Positions 1 to 32,885 of a stretch of 64,000 nucleotides of DNA are shown piece after piece. Position 1 is the stretch's first letter. Each line of letters begins with the position of its first letter. Where the stretch lies: the NCBI RefSeq assembly GCF_024166365.1, contig NC_064822.1, positions 107,380,823 to 107,444,822 on the forward strand. Direction: 5' to 3'. The stretch comes from Elephas maximus indicus (taxonomy: Eukaryota > Chordata > Mammalia > Proboscidea > Elephantidae). Under the pieces are notes generated by a model, which saw only the letters and a list, made by a program, of their open reading frames with translations, did no database searches and was not told where the DNA came from. Made by a program: the position numbers and the translations under genes.

Positions 1-224
1 CAGTAAATTCACATGTATTTATAATTTCATTATCACTTACTTTGTTTCAATGAAAAATGAATATTAACAAAAGACTAGCCAAAATGTCTGCCTTTAGCAT
101 TCAGGAAAAGGTATATAAAACTTAAAGCAGAATTTCTCAGTGATCCAAATGCTGTGAATTTAAAAATGAAACTGTTCAAATGTAGAGCTGGAAAGGATAC
201 CAGAGGTCAGCTGGTTCAGTCCCT

Positions 225-330
225 TCATTCTGGTTAGTCATGAGGAAAGTGAGGTTCGGAGAGGGTAAATGACTTGCCCAAATCAGGCAGCTAGTTACTG
301 GCAGAGCTGAGACTCACGCTGTGGCTTTTT
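225..330 (-). repeat. MIR SINE fossil
   Basis: The stretch reads like the reverse complement of the mammalian-wide MIR core: a gaggaaa-type start, then tgacttgccca, an agctag block and a ggcagagctgag block. It is old and diverged. Confidence 0.75.
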
Positions 331-424
331 GCTGTAATTTGCCACTTCCTTAAGGAATGGTTAAAGAGATTGTTTACTTGGGTTTTATTATTATTATTAT
401 TATTGTTTAGGTTTTACATTGACA

Positions 425-600
425 GAAGGAATTTAACATTTATTGAGTACCTATTGTCTGCTATGTTATTGTTTAATATGTTATTTTGTGTAGTTACATA
501 GTCCTGTGAAGTAATTATTTATTAACAGTCCCATTTTACAGATTAGGAAACTGAGGTGCAGGAAGATTAATAACTTAAGGTTATATTAGAGCTGATATTT
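425..600 (-). repeat. MIR-class fossil with local duplications at its right end
   Basis: It contains the diagnostic cccattttacagattagg and aaactgagg blocks of reverse-complement MIR. The right end runs into the duplicated and inverted block at 565-717. Confidence 0.7.
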
Positions 601-717
601 GAACCTTAAGTTATTAGATTAATAACTTAAGGTTATATTTGAACATGGTTGATATTAGATATTATTTTTGAACCTCAGGTCTTTGTGATTGATATTTGAA
701 CCTCAGGTCTTTGTGAT
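565..717. repeat. Local tandem and inverted duplications
   Basis: A 23-nt unit at 565-587 recurs at 617-639. Between the two, 602-616 is the exact reverse complement of 620-634, giving a 15-bp stem with a 3-nt loop. A separate 23-nt unit at 667-689 is repeated at 695-717 (period 28). Confidence 0.9.
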
Positions 718-1438
718 CTGCCCCTGCCATGATGCCCCACTGGGCTCCTGGTGATAGTGACTCAAGCCTTTTCAGTGGTGTGGAGCAGTAGTAATGGTTA
801 TCTTAAAAAAATTTTTTTCTCAGCTTTTCCCTCATTCTGTAAAATATATAGATATACACAGGTATCTGTAGAGAGAGCCTTTTTCAGAGGACCCATAGCA
901 CTCAGCCCATGTTTGGCTAATCGTCACACCATCTCTGTAAGATAAATGATGTTTTCTGGTTGGGCAGTGGAGGCCCAGAGAGGTCAGTTGCTTATCACAA
1001 ACCCACATGGCCCAACTCCCAGTTCCCTTCTTCGTCCTGTCTAGCATGGATTTCACCACTTTTGTTCTTTCCTGTCTTACACCAAGATTGTTTAAGTACT
1101 TCCCAAAAATAATGAGCCACGTGTGGGTGTGTTCATTCTCCAGAATGAATCACTGTGAAAAAGGCCGTGAACCAACCAAAGGAGAATAAATATCTGGAAC
1201 CAGAGAGACTCCTGTCTGTCCTGCCGCCTAACTGATGGACTCTGAAGTGAGCTCTTTTTAAAAAGGTGGCTGTGTGTCTCACGGCGGTTGGAATAGTCCT
1301 CTCTTGAAGTTAATTGCCTTTTCTTGCTTTCCAGAGTAGACCAAATGCTGTTCTCTTTGCTGGACATCACAACACACATATTGATCGGTGTGCTCTCCAC
1401 AGGGAGCACCCTTTTGTGCCTGGGTGTCTCACTGACAC

Positions 1439-1600
1439 CAAAACCAAACTCGCTGCCACTGAGTGGATTCTGACTCATAGCAACTCTGTAGAACAGAGTA
1501 GAACTGCCTCATAGAGTTTCCAAGGAGTAACTGGTGGATTCGAACTGCTAGCCTTTTGGTTAGCAGCCTTAGCTTTTTAACCATTGTGCCACCAGGGCTC
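1439..1600 (-). mobile_element. AfroSINE, short class
   Basis: Reverse-complement copy of the tRNA-derived AfroSINE: T-rich tail complement at left, box-B-like gattcgaactgc region and caccagggctcc head at right. It is flanked by a 9-bp duplication, cactgacac, at 1430-1438 and 1601-1609. Confidence 0.92.
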
Positions 1601-2689
1601 CACTGACACAAAAAGGGACAGGAATTAGCGTTCTTAGATCCCAGTCAGGACTCCAGTGTGCATAAAAGATCGAGTATTTTGAGAGTTGCAGAAGTAAAAT
1701 TAAGTTAGCAACAATAATAAAAGGAACAGATGAAGGTATTTGGGAGGCAAAATTAGGAGATTCCTTAGTCTTTCTTGTGCTTAAAAGAGTTGAAATAGAA
1801 ATTTAGGAAGAATTTACTTTTTAAATTGCTTTGATGACTTGGATCTTCATCTAAAGGGTGCCTACTTTAAACTTTCAACCTTTAAAAAATCCACTACCTA
1901 AGCCCTTCAGCAGGTAGCCACCTGTTTCGAAAGTTCTCTCAAAAGAATGGGATCTGATCAGACACTGAAAAATATGGTAGGGCACGTGGTGACCATCTCC
2001 GCTGTCAGGGTACCTGCAGTGTGCTCTTCTTCGTCTCCTGGGGTGGGAAGAGCAAGGGCTTGTCTCCTTTGTAGAAAGCCTGAGGAAGGAGGGGTTAGAC
2101 ATTGCAATATTTAGAATCTGTCTTGGGATTTGAAAGGCCAAGAGATGCCTTCCAGTGTATTAGAGTAAGAGACGAAGATAGACTGTTTACTGCTTAAAGG
2201 AGTAAGCTATGACACGGTAATTTTTCATGGGACTTGTCATAAGTGTCTGTTCTCTGGGGGCCTTAGTTAAACATGTTCCTGCGTAGTATACAGGTAGTAT
2301 TCACTGAGTGTCCAATCTGGGGCTTGGGTGGGCCCCACCATCTCCGTCCCCTGATGGGTGACTGCTTCAGTCAGTCCTGTGAGGCCCAGCCTAAGTGTTC
2401 CAGTGGCCAGAGCCACGCTCCTGCCCATCCCAAGAGGTCAGGGCTAGGTTAGGCTCATTGGAGACAGTATTGGGAAGAACCAACTGCTGCTGTCTGTGCT
2501 ATTCTTGTTAGAGGGATAAATAAAGGATTTCAGATTCCAGGGCTGCTGACCTGGCTTTTAGAGGCGCCAAATTCATTTACAGTAATTTCCTGTCAACGGT
2601 ACACACTTACGTATAATACACAACCAGCAAAATCCATTAGTCCCAGAGATGATTGCATATACTGCCTATTTGGAAAAATATATATTTTT

Positions 2690-2785
2690 TAAAATGCATT
2701 TGTATTTTAACTATATATATTTTAAAGATATATATGTATATACATACATATATGTGTGTGTACATGTATTTTTTTTTTTTTTTTG
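2690..2785. repeat. AT-rich/TG simple sequence and T run
   Basis: Alternating TA and TG stretches followed by about 16 T. A short open frame on the minus strand here is low-complexity and not a gene. Confidence 0.8.
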
Positions 2786-3918
2786 CAATGATATCCAGGG
2801 GCCTTTTAGAGTAGCTTAAATTTATCAAGCACTTTTTTTTTGTGTGTGTGTCATCTTCTTTATTCCTCACATTAACTTTATGAAGTAGGCACTAATACTA
2901 TTCTCTTTGGGGTTAGATGGTACCAGGGGAGAGAAGAAAGGAATAAAAAATTAGCGAAGCTGGTGCAAGATTGTATAGAAAAAGTTATTCATGTCTGCTT
3001 TAGTTATCTTTTTCTCCCCTCATCTTTCTCCTCCAAGCATATAGTCAGAAATAATGTGTACAAGTTGTCGCTGTTTTCTTCGTGAATCAAGGAGACCGCA
3101 TGTGAAGCTCCTAGCATTTAGTAGTTACTCAATGAGCGAATTTCCCTTTCCTTTCTTCTGGAGAGTATTTGAAACCACTCTGTTTGGGTTCTGGTCTGTG
3201 GCTTTTTTTAGTGTTTTTTATGGGGTGATGCTACATCTAGGAACACTTCATAGACAGGATGCTTAGAGAGAAGTCCGTCCCAACTCGGCCCCCAGCTTTG
3301 GATGGAGACCTCGAAAGGACTGTCCTTTCGCTGCGCTGGGCACTGTGCTTTAAGTGCTGCCATGGAAGTACGCGGGCCCACAGTCTCAAGAGAGGGGTCC
3401 CGACACAGACTAACGACCCTCAAAGGCCTTCACGTGTGAGAGCATGCACACTCCACTCAGGACCCCTTGGGCATGTCCGGCGCCCGGGAGAGAAGCTAGG
3501 GGAGTTGATGCCTTCAAAGGTGGTTTTTGAAAGGAATTGGGGGGGGGGTGTCCTATATCCTCTAAAGGGAAGCACCTTCCTCTCATCAGCAAGCATCGGA
3601 ATTTGAAGGAAAACTTCTTTCCCAGCCATGTAATCATTTCTAATAAGTCTGAGGCAAAGGTCAGAAGGTAACTTCTCTCATAGGCATACAGTAGAGCACT
3701 TAGAGGAGAAAGCCCAGAGCCTAGAAAGCCTTGTTCATGAGCTGAATAAACAGGTGAAAAGGTTGTGCCTCAATTAAAGATTTCTCCATTCTGGCCCCAT
3801 CTCTATAAAAACCCCTTATTTTGGAATATCGAGTATACTAAGGAATCATATTTCCAAGTTTAGAAAAGGACCTAGGATGAGACCCCACCACCAATGTGTA
3901 CTCCCAAATTTTCTGCAG

Positions 3919-25345
<21,427 letters not shown>

Positions 25346-25960
25346 CCCTGCTCCCCTTCCCCCTACACGCAACCCCAGGCAGCGAGAACTACACAGAGAG
25401 CTGCCATGTTGAGCGTACGATGGAGGCCTACCTCTCGTTTCTGCCCAGCCCTCCGTGGCCAAGACCCCTGGCCCACAAGAGGGACAGAGCCCGGGAGACT
25501 TGCTCACTCCCATGTTGGGTTTGAGACACAGACAACCTTTTTATTTACCTCCTAATGGCATGGAGACTCTAAGAGCGAATTGTGTGGAGAACTCAATGCC
25601 ACGACTCGAACTGGTTGTAGTGGGAAGTCCCACAAACCCTGGTGCACCTGGCATATGGTCGGGAGCCGATGAAAGGGGTGGCCTGGGAGGCGGAAGGAGC
25701 TAAATTGTTGCCAGTGCTAAGCAGCACTGAGGGTTTTCCTTCAGGGACCAACCCACAGCACACTGAAGCGGCCCCAGGGGGCCAGAAGTGCAGCCCCTCT
25801 CGCAGGCAGCTCTGAGCCAAGTGCTCCCCTCCTCCCTCGCAAGGACATCTGGAGGGATTGCCAGTGGAGACCGAATCTGCCGCCTGTCTGTCCAGCCGTG
25901 TGTGCATGTGCTGAGGTGCGTCCCCTGTTGTGCCTGGTCTGTGCCACACCCTTACGTTTG

Positions 25961-25988
25961 TGTGTGTGTGTGGGTGTGTGTGTGTGTC
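25961..25988. repeat. (TG)n microsatellite in the ACVR1B 3' UTR
   Basis: An almost pure TG run interrupted once by GG. Likely length-polymorphic. Confidence 0.85.
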
Positions 25989-27189
25989 TGTAGGTGCGCA
26001 CTTACCTGCTTAAGCTTTCTGTGCATGTGCAGGTCTGGGGTGTGGTTGTCCTGCCGTCTCTGCGTGCTGGTGCCTGTGTTCAGTAGTGAGCAGCATCTAG
26101 TTCTCTGGTGCCCTTCCTGGAGGTCCCCCGTTCCCCCTCCTCCAGAGCCCCTGTGCCGCGGTGGGACTGCTTTCCCATAGGCCGCTCTGCCCACCCCTGT
26201 ATCAACACAGCTCTTCTCCTCCATTTCAGACTGGAACCAAAGCTGGCCCAGTTGCCCGTGGCAGAGGGCTTTTGGGTCAGAATGTGAGGGGAGGGGGTGG
26301 GATGGGCAGGGAAAGAATCTTGGCAGGAGAATCTTGGGTGTTATGGTTAGCGACATCCATGGGAAAGGAGGCAGCCCAAGGGCATCATACCCATCAGCAT
26401 CAAGGAAGGGCCGAGGAATTTGAAGCCCAGATCTCGGGACTCAGATTGGAATGTCACATCTGTCTTTCATATCCCAGATTCTGGAAACAGCAGTGTATAT
26501 TTTTGGTGGTGGTGGGTTTGGGGTGGGGAGGGGGAAGGGGGGCGAAGAGTAGCGGGAGGGGTTCTGGGGGGGTGGGAGGCATCTGCATGGGTCTTACTTT
26601 ACTGGATTATCTCATCAGGGTGGAGGGAAGATGTGAGATTTGCATCCACTTCAGGGGCCCTATCAAGGAGGGAGCAGCGTGAGCTGATGTATTTAACCTG
26701 AGTATAGTATTTAATGAAGTCTGGAAGCACGGTTGTGGGTGGTGATCTGGTCAGCGTATCTTAGGTATATAATAATTTGGAAGCCATAACTTTTAACTGG
26801 AGTGGTTTGCTTTTTTTTTTTTTTTTAATTGGGAGGGTCTGGATTTTAACTTTTTTTAATATTGTTAAGTTTTGTAAAAGGAAAACCATCTCTATGCGAT
26901 GATTACCTCTCAGTCTGTTTGTTTTTAAAGAAATCCCTACAAAAACAACCACAAAAAAAAAAAAAAAATCTCCAATCAAACGCACACAGCTCAATCACAC
27001 ACTGGAAATGTTTGTCCTTGTACCTGAGCCTGTCCCCACTCAGCAGTGAGATTTCCTCTTTGCCCTCGGGGGTTAGTCTCTTGCACTCTGCTCCACCCAT
27101 CCCTTACCCAGTCCCATGAGTGGTTTTTTGATCTAGGGCCCTAGTCTTCTGTGTATCGTCCAGTTGGTTGTGCCTTTTTCTCCAGGCAT

Positions 27190-27290
27190 TTTCTCAATAA
27201 ATGTTTGAGTGTCTGTTGGGTGCCAGGCACTGTACTAGGCACTGGGAATACGTCTGTGATCAAGACAGGCTTGGTCCTACTCTTGGAGCA
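27190..27290. repeat. Ancient interspersed repeat inside 3' UTR
   Basis: Carries the common caataaatgttt, gtgccaggcactgtactagg, cactgggaatac blocks of an old mammalian repeat. Similar diverged copies lie near 9560-9720 and 31300-31410. The family name is uncertain. Confidence 0.55.
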
Positions 27291-28334
27291 CTGAAGAGGG
27301 AGCTGATTCAAGGAACTGGGTGCCTGTTTTGAGACCAGAGGGTTTCATAGCTGGTTCTGAGAGCCTTTTGAGCCTGTAATTATGAATACAGGAGAAAGGC
27401 TGCCCCCCTCCCCCAAAGGGACTGCTGGTGGGGCAGTGGGTCCTGGGGTTCTGAGCCCCCCGTTGAGACACCAAATCATTGCATTCATTCTGAGCCCCCT
27501 CCCTGCCCCCTGGGGAGGCTCATTATGTATGCAGCCTCAGAGCATCCTGCCTCTCCAGCCCAGCGAGTCTCTGCCAAAGCCTGTGGAGGAGGCAAGAGCC
27601 CTCTCCCTGTGGACCTCGGTCTCCCCAGTGCTCCTGTCCTTTCTATTTATTTTCCTGATGTGTTGCTGCTTTCCTTGCATTAAAGGAGATCCTCCCCAAA
27701 CCCTTTAGGCCAATTTACTGGCCACTAATTTTCCTTGAATACTAATTGTCACCAGGGGTTCTTTCCCCACCCCTGCTGGGCCCCACCTGTCCGCCCTGCA
27801 GCAGAACCTTGGTGGATTATAGGTGATGGTGGAATTTCTGCCCTTCTGCCCCCGGTCACGACTAGCCTCTGGGATCTGCCAACTTGTCGACCCAGCGACT
27901 CCCAAGCCACTAGCCTGCTCCCCAGGTAGCCCTCTGTGCTCACCACACCTGCGTCCAGCTCCTCCACCTCTGGGGAAGACTGAGCAGTTTTTTGGGACGC
28001 CCATCACCCCATGTACTCTTAACACCAAGCAAGAGTTGGGGAGAAACTAAAGCCGTGTTTTTGGCCCCGAGGCTAATCCTGATCCATAGGGCTTACCTGC
28101 ACCTGTGGATTCTGGATTCACAGACCAAGTCCAAGCCCGTTCTTCTGTCGCCATCAAGGCCCCCGAACGGCATTCTCGGTACTTCTGTTTGTTTTTGTAC
28201 ATTTTATTAGAAAAGACTGTAAAATAGCCACTTAGACACTTTACCTCTTCAGTATGCAAATGTAAATAAATTGTAATATAGGAAATCTTTTGTTTTAATA
28301 TAAGAATGAGCCTGTCCAATTTCTGCTGTACATT

Positions 28335-28340
28335 ATTAAA
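28335..28340 (+). terminator. ACVR1B: Poly(A) signal ATTAAA of ACVR1B
   Basis: ATTAAA followed about 15 nt later by a likely cleavage site and a GT-rich downstream element near 28363-28375. A canonical AATAAA lies 70 nt upstream (28265-28270) and could be an alternative. Confidence 0.75.
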
Positions 28341-28796
28341 AGTTTTATTCACAGTTTTTCTGGTGCCATGTGTCTTAACATATGTCGAATGACTATCTAG
28401 GTTTTGTCGGGCAAGTTGGGAATGGTGCAGATGTTCTAAGGCAGTGAGTGTATCTGCCCTCCAGCTTGTCAGGGTCTGATGGTAACTCCCGTTGCAGCAG
28501 GTCACATTCGGAAGTGGTGCTGACCTGAACTTTTGTGGGGCTTCCTGAGACTCGTGTGTGTGTTTCATGGAGATGTAGGGCCTGGCATGTAAAAGGGAGC
28601 AAAGACACAACACATTTGGGCTTTGTATTTGTCTTTGTCTTCTAGCAATTTTCTCTGTACAAAAGAGGGTCTTGATCCCAGTTAGTCATGTACCAGCTAG
28701 TCTCGAAGGCAATCTAAGAGCTCTCCCTAGTTTTTGCTACCTCTTCCTAAGTTGGAGTATGAATGTGAATTTTGGGATGCCTAGGTTTTTTAGGTA

Positions 28797-28947
28797 GGAG
28801 GAAGGCCCTCAGTGAGATGGATTGATACAGTGGCTACAACAATGGGCTCAAACGGAGCAACAGTTGTGAGGATGGCACAGGACCAGGCAGTGTTCTTTCT
28901 GTTGCGTATGAGTCAGAACCAACTTGACCACACCTAAACAACAGTAG
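28797..28947 (+). mobile_element. RTE LINE 3'-end fragment
   Basis: Matches the last 150 nt of the RTE at 15050-15210 (gaggaaggccctcag, gatggattgatacagtggct, ctcaaa, gaggatggcacaggacc) and ends in ctaaacaacag. It runs straight into an AfroSINE that lacks its head. Confidence 0.88.
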
Positions 28948-29138
28948 ATAGGGTTAAGCACTCGGCTGCTAACTGAAAGGTTGGCAGTTCGAATCCACCC
29001 AGCAGCTCCACTGGAGAAAGACTTGGCGATCTGCTCCCTTAAAGATTACCGCCTAGAAAATCCTATGGGGTGGTTTTGTTTTGTCACCTGGGGTCACCAT
29101 GAATGGAAATCAACTCAAGGGTACCTACCAACAACAGG
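28948..29138 (+). mobile_element. AfroSINE, long class, RTE-type tail
   Basis: From ggttaagcactcggctgcta through the 45-nt long-class segment (actggagaaagacttggcg) to a tacctaccaacaacagg tail, the same tail type as the RTE LINE. Confidence 0.92.
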
Positions 29139-29574
29139 TGACTTTGAGATGGGAATCTTCATTCGTTACTCTGGTGTGTTTCATCGTGTGGGTGGGTGTG
29201 AATGTCTTCTATCTCTAGGCTGAGGGGACCCAAAATAGCAAGACCTAAAATCATACAATCTCAAGTTTAGATGGGACCCAAAAGGCCATCTACACCATCC
29301 ATGAGGCACTCTACCCCCCTGCAGCATCTTTGCCCAGCAGTTGCATGACCTCATGTTGTAACACTCAGGACCACAACTTTGATCCACAGGCTGTTCTGCT
29401 CAGTAGAAAGCTCTTCATTGTGTGTAACTGAGCAATCTCCATGTGACTTCTATCCACAGGTTATTCATAGCAGCTATTCTCCTTCCATATAAGATCTCTT
29501 AAAATATTTGGAGGTAGACATCATGTTCATCATGAATCTTCCGGCAAAGCTTGGAGTTTTTCAGTTAATAATAG

Positions 29575-29800
29575 CAAATACTAACTATGTGCGAAGCAAC
29601 GTGCCAAAATTTGCTTTACATATATTAACTGAGTTAATCCTCACAGCAACTGTATGAGGTAGGCATTATTGACCTCTCTTTATGGATTAGGAAACAGGAT
29701 TAGAGAAGTCAAGTTAATCGCTCAAGATTACGTAGTTTACAATGGGTAGGAAAGTCCTTGCGTCCAGGACGTCTGACCACAGACAGCACTTAGTCACTAC
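29575..29800 (-). repeat. MIR-class fossil
   Basis: tatgaggtaggcattattg, ggattaggaaacag and reverse-complement MIR spacing. Diverged. Confidence 0.7.
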
Positions 29801-30047
29801 ATCATCCTACTTCCACGGTCCATGTTCTTCACCCATGCCAGCTGCTGTCTTCAAACCCAAGCTGGAGCCTAAGGCCAAAAGGGGAACATAACATTCCACC
29901 CAGATACTGACAGCACAAACTAGAACAAGAATCCACAGACGGTGCTTGTGGTACCTGCAGGGCACATTCCAGGGTTGCATCTCATCCCTTGGGCTGAGTA
30001 AAACCGGGTTACTGGGATACGTGCCAAACTTCTAAAGCAAACACCTA

Positions 30048-30230
30048 CTTGAGTTAATTCTGATTCACAGTGACTGTAGGAAGGAACTGGCCCATAGAGC
30101 TTCCAAGGCTGTAATCGTCACGGAAGTTGACTGTCACATCTTTCTCCCACGGAGCAGCTGGTGGGTTCAAACCACCCACCTTTTGGTTAGCAGCCAAGCA
30201 CTTAACCGCTGTGCCACCAGGGCTCCTTTT
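30048..30230 (-). mobile_element. AfroSINE, long class
   Basis: Antisense copy ending accagggctcctttt. The 13-bp target duplication aagcaaaca(c/t)cta lies at 30035-30047 and 30231-30243 with one mismatch. Confidence 0.92.
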
Positions 30231-31575
30231 AAGCAAACATCTAGAGGTAAGTTACGTGATTCTACCTTCTTCGTCCTGTATATGGGCAGCTGGTGTTTTG
30301 AACTCAAGTGCAGGACCTTGTATTTTTGCCCTGTTAAATTTCGTTATAGAACCTGCCCATTGCTCCAGCCTGTCAGAATTTTTTTAGTATTGATTGTTAT
30401 CCGGAGTTTTCCATCATCCTCGCATCTGAGACTGTTGGGCCAGAGAGAATCAAATAACGTACCTCCAGATGTTTGCTTTGACTTTGGTGTATATCCCGAT
30501 AACCTGATCAGCTGCTAATAAAATCGTCCTCGTGTCCTGGCCATAATTCTGTCTACAAAGATAACATCAGAAGCCCAAGTAACTTGCTCAATTGGCAAGG
30601 TTATTATTGTGGCTCTGCATCTCTTCGATGTCTCTTGGAAGGAGGGGTGAAATGCTTTGTAGTGAATCTCAACCCAGTTCAGTTGAAGGCTCCTTTCAGT
30701 TATGAGTTCACAAACCAGTTATCTTGCCAGACATGGGCCTAAAATTTTAACCTATGCATTGTGGGTTGCACTTTACCATTTTGAAAATCAGAGTAGCAAT
30801 TACTCTGGTACCTCTTCATGTGCCCTTGAAGGTTACGAACAATCTTTCACCTTTGCCAGCCCCAAGGAGACCTGAATTTATTTGAATGATGTATATATAT
30901 CTTTTTTGTTTGTTTCACCGTCTTACATTTCTGTCCTACCAGACCAGTTTGTCTTCTGATCTTTACAATCCAGAGAACGTGCTTGCTAAACAAGCAAAAC
31001 AAAATTAGGAGTAGACTTCACAGAGACTGACTCACACATAAGAGGGATGCATAAAGAGGAAGGGGAGGGGAGATGGAGAAAGATTTGGATCAGTCCAGGA
31101 ATGGACAGGAAGGTATTTTCACATAGTTCAAGCTTGTGTGGAATGTAGTCACAAAAGTTGTCGGGCGTCCCATGGTCAGTAGGATGGGATTTAAAGGATA
31201 TGGCGAATAGCCTTGCATCCATCTGAGAATGCTCCTTTGAAGCCAAGGATGGGGGTTTTGGTGTAGGAAGGTTTATGGAACAACTAGTTGGACTGGGCTC
31301 TATTTAATAACATTTGTTGAGCCACCTTAGTTCGTAAAGCAGTAGGCAGGACACAAAGATGAACAATTCATGGTCTGTGCTCTTTAAGAAGCTTATAGTC
31401 TAAATGGGGAGATAGGATTTGTATACAGACAAGAGTAAAGCAGATTTTGGCAAGTCCCGTTCAGAGCATACGCAAGGTGTTATGGAAGCACAAATGAGGG
31501 GGCTAGGGGAAAACAGAGTGTGGGTGGTCCCTGCCCTGCAAGGGCTCCCTGCCTCGTGGAATAGGCTAGTAAATA

Positions 31576-31766
31576 TGGTGTGCGATTGAGTTAACTGCAA
31601 CTCAGCTTCTCTATAAGACATAGTAGAACTTCCCCATAGGGTTTCCTAGGCTGTAATGTTTACAGGAGCAGACTGCCAGGTCTTCTATGGAGCCAATGGT
31701 AGGTTCAAAGGGCTAGTCTTTCCATTAGCAGCTGAGTGCTTCAACCATTGACCCAGCAGGGCTCTT
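31576..31766 (-). mobile_element. AfroSINE, long class, diverged
   Basis: Antisense copy with ccccatagggtttcc, ggctgtaatgtttacagga and a cagcagggctct head. The 9-bp duplication tagtaaata lies at 31567-31575 and 31767-31775. Confidence 0.85.
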
Positions 31767-32649
31767 TAGTAAATAGATAATACAGTGGCATGAGGTAAGT
31801 ACTATGATGGAGGTAGACACAGCATGCTGTGGGAGCACAGGAGAGACTGGAGGTCGAGGGTAAGAGGGGTGACTCCTCTCTTTGGAGTAGCCATTGGCCT
31901 GTGGAATGAGGACAGGAGGGTGTTTTAATAAAAAACGGTGTTGCCATTCACCCCTCTCAGGTGTTCAGTATATAGCTAGAGCAAGGGAACCAGCAGTGCC
32001 ATGAGGGGGGTCTGCTGGAGTAGTTTATATGCGGGGAAGCTAAAATTTCATCCTGGGGGCCACCAATGGCAAATATGTAGCACAAGCGCCACCACTTCTT
32101 CCTCTGACAGCCACCTCAGACTGTGCTAATTTTTTCCTCTTGATTCTGAACTTGGCCTCCAAATTCTCGACAGCACGCTGAAATTAAAACCTATTTGTCA
32201 TTGCTGATGTAGGGCCATTGAAAAGTTTTAAGAAGGGGAGCAATGTGATCCTGTTTGTGTTTGGGAAGATCACAGGGATGACCTCGGAGGTAACAGCAGT
32301 GATCTAGGGGAGCAGGAAGTGAGCCCGAGGGAAGGTGGTTGTAGTGGTGGACCAGCAGGAAAAGGAGGAGAGGAGGGGCAGTGGACAGAATCCACAGGTT
32401 TGGGACTTGATCAGATAGGAATGGTGAAGGAAAGAAGGGAGCTGATTTGGGTTTGGAGTAAGCAGGAGAGTCTTAGACTGCAGCCTTGCATATGTGTTTA
32501 GGGTTGGAGAGGGCAAGGGAGCTGGGGATGAAGCAACTGAGTAGATGTGTTTGCCAAAAAGAAGAGACAGGACAGAAGAGATCTGGGGAGGATGGAGCCC
32601 TAAGAGCCCCAGTTATTTTCTGTCTTAGTTATTTGTGCCTGTTTTGAAA

Positions 32650-32885
32650 TGAGGCAGGGTAAAATAAGTAAATACTATGTCTTGGGAACGATGTGGAATG
32701 CTGTAAGGAAAGCTGGAGAGTTAACCTTTCCTCCTCTGCCCCTTTAATTTATCCTGTCCAAGCCAGAAACACCTTCCTATCCCCAGCCAAGAGGCAAAAT
32801 GGTGCCTGGCCTCTGGGCGGAACTAGACCCAGAGGTTGCCCATATCCAACGCTGTTAAACTGCAGCATCTACCCTGCTCCTACTC
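32650..32885 (+). repeat. Diverged duplicate block, copy 1
   Basis: gaatgctgtaaggaaa, ctttaatttatcctgt, agccagaaacacc, ggcaaaatggtgcctg occur here and, diverged, at 33586-33840 in the same order and orientation. Unidentified repeat or local segmental duplication. Confidence 0.65.

Larger units (their letters stand above)
1..3918 (+). other. ACVR1B: ACVR1B intron 1 (3' part)
   Basis: No coding exon was recognised. It contains two MIR-class fossils, a hairpin-forming local duplication, one AfroSINE (1439-1600), AT/TG-rich simple sequence (2690-2785) and a G10 run near 3541. The acceptor at its end is a pyrimidine-poor ttttctgcag. Small open frames here lack any protein-like signature. Confidence 0.85.
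25346..28357 (+). other. ACVR1B: ACVR1B 3' UTR
   Basis: About 3.0 kb. It includes TG repeats (25961-25988), a strongly G-rich block (26512-26579), a T run near 26810-26826, an A run near 26953, an ancient repeat (27190-27290) and four miR-24-type seed matches. No other gene is embedded. The end is set by the poly(A) signal at 28335, with an earlier AATAAA at 28265. Confidence 0.85.
28358..32640. other. Intergenic region, ACVR1B side
   Basis: No gene recognised. It holds an RTE tail fragment plus a long AfroSINE (28797-29138), a MIR (29575-29800), and two more long AfroSINEs (30048-30230, 31576-31766), with diverged unique sequence between them. Confidence 0.8.

Noticed and set aside
28047-28613. 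188-codon minus-strand open frame at the end of ACVR1B
   Set aside because: Antisense to the 3' UTR and poly(A) region, low conservation expected, no motif.
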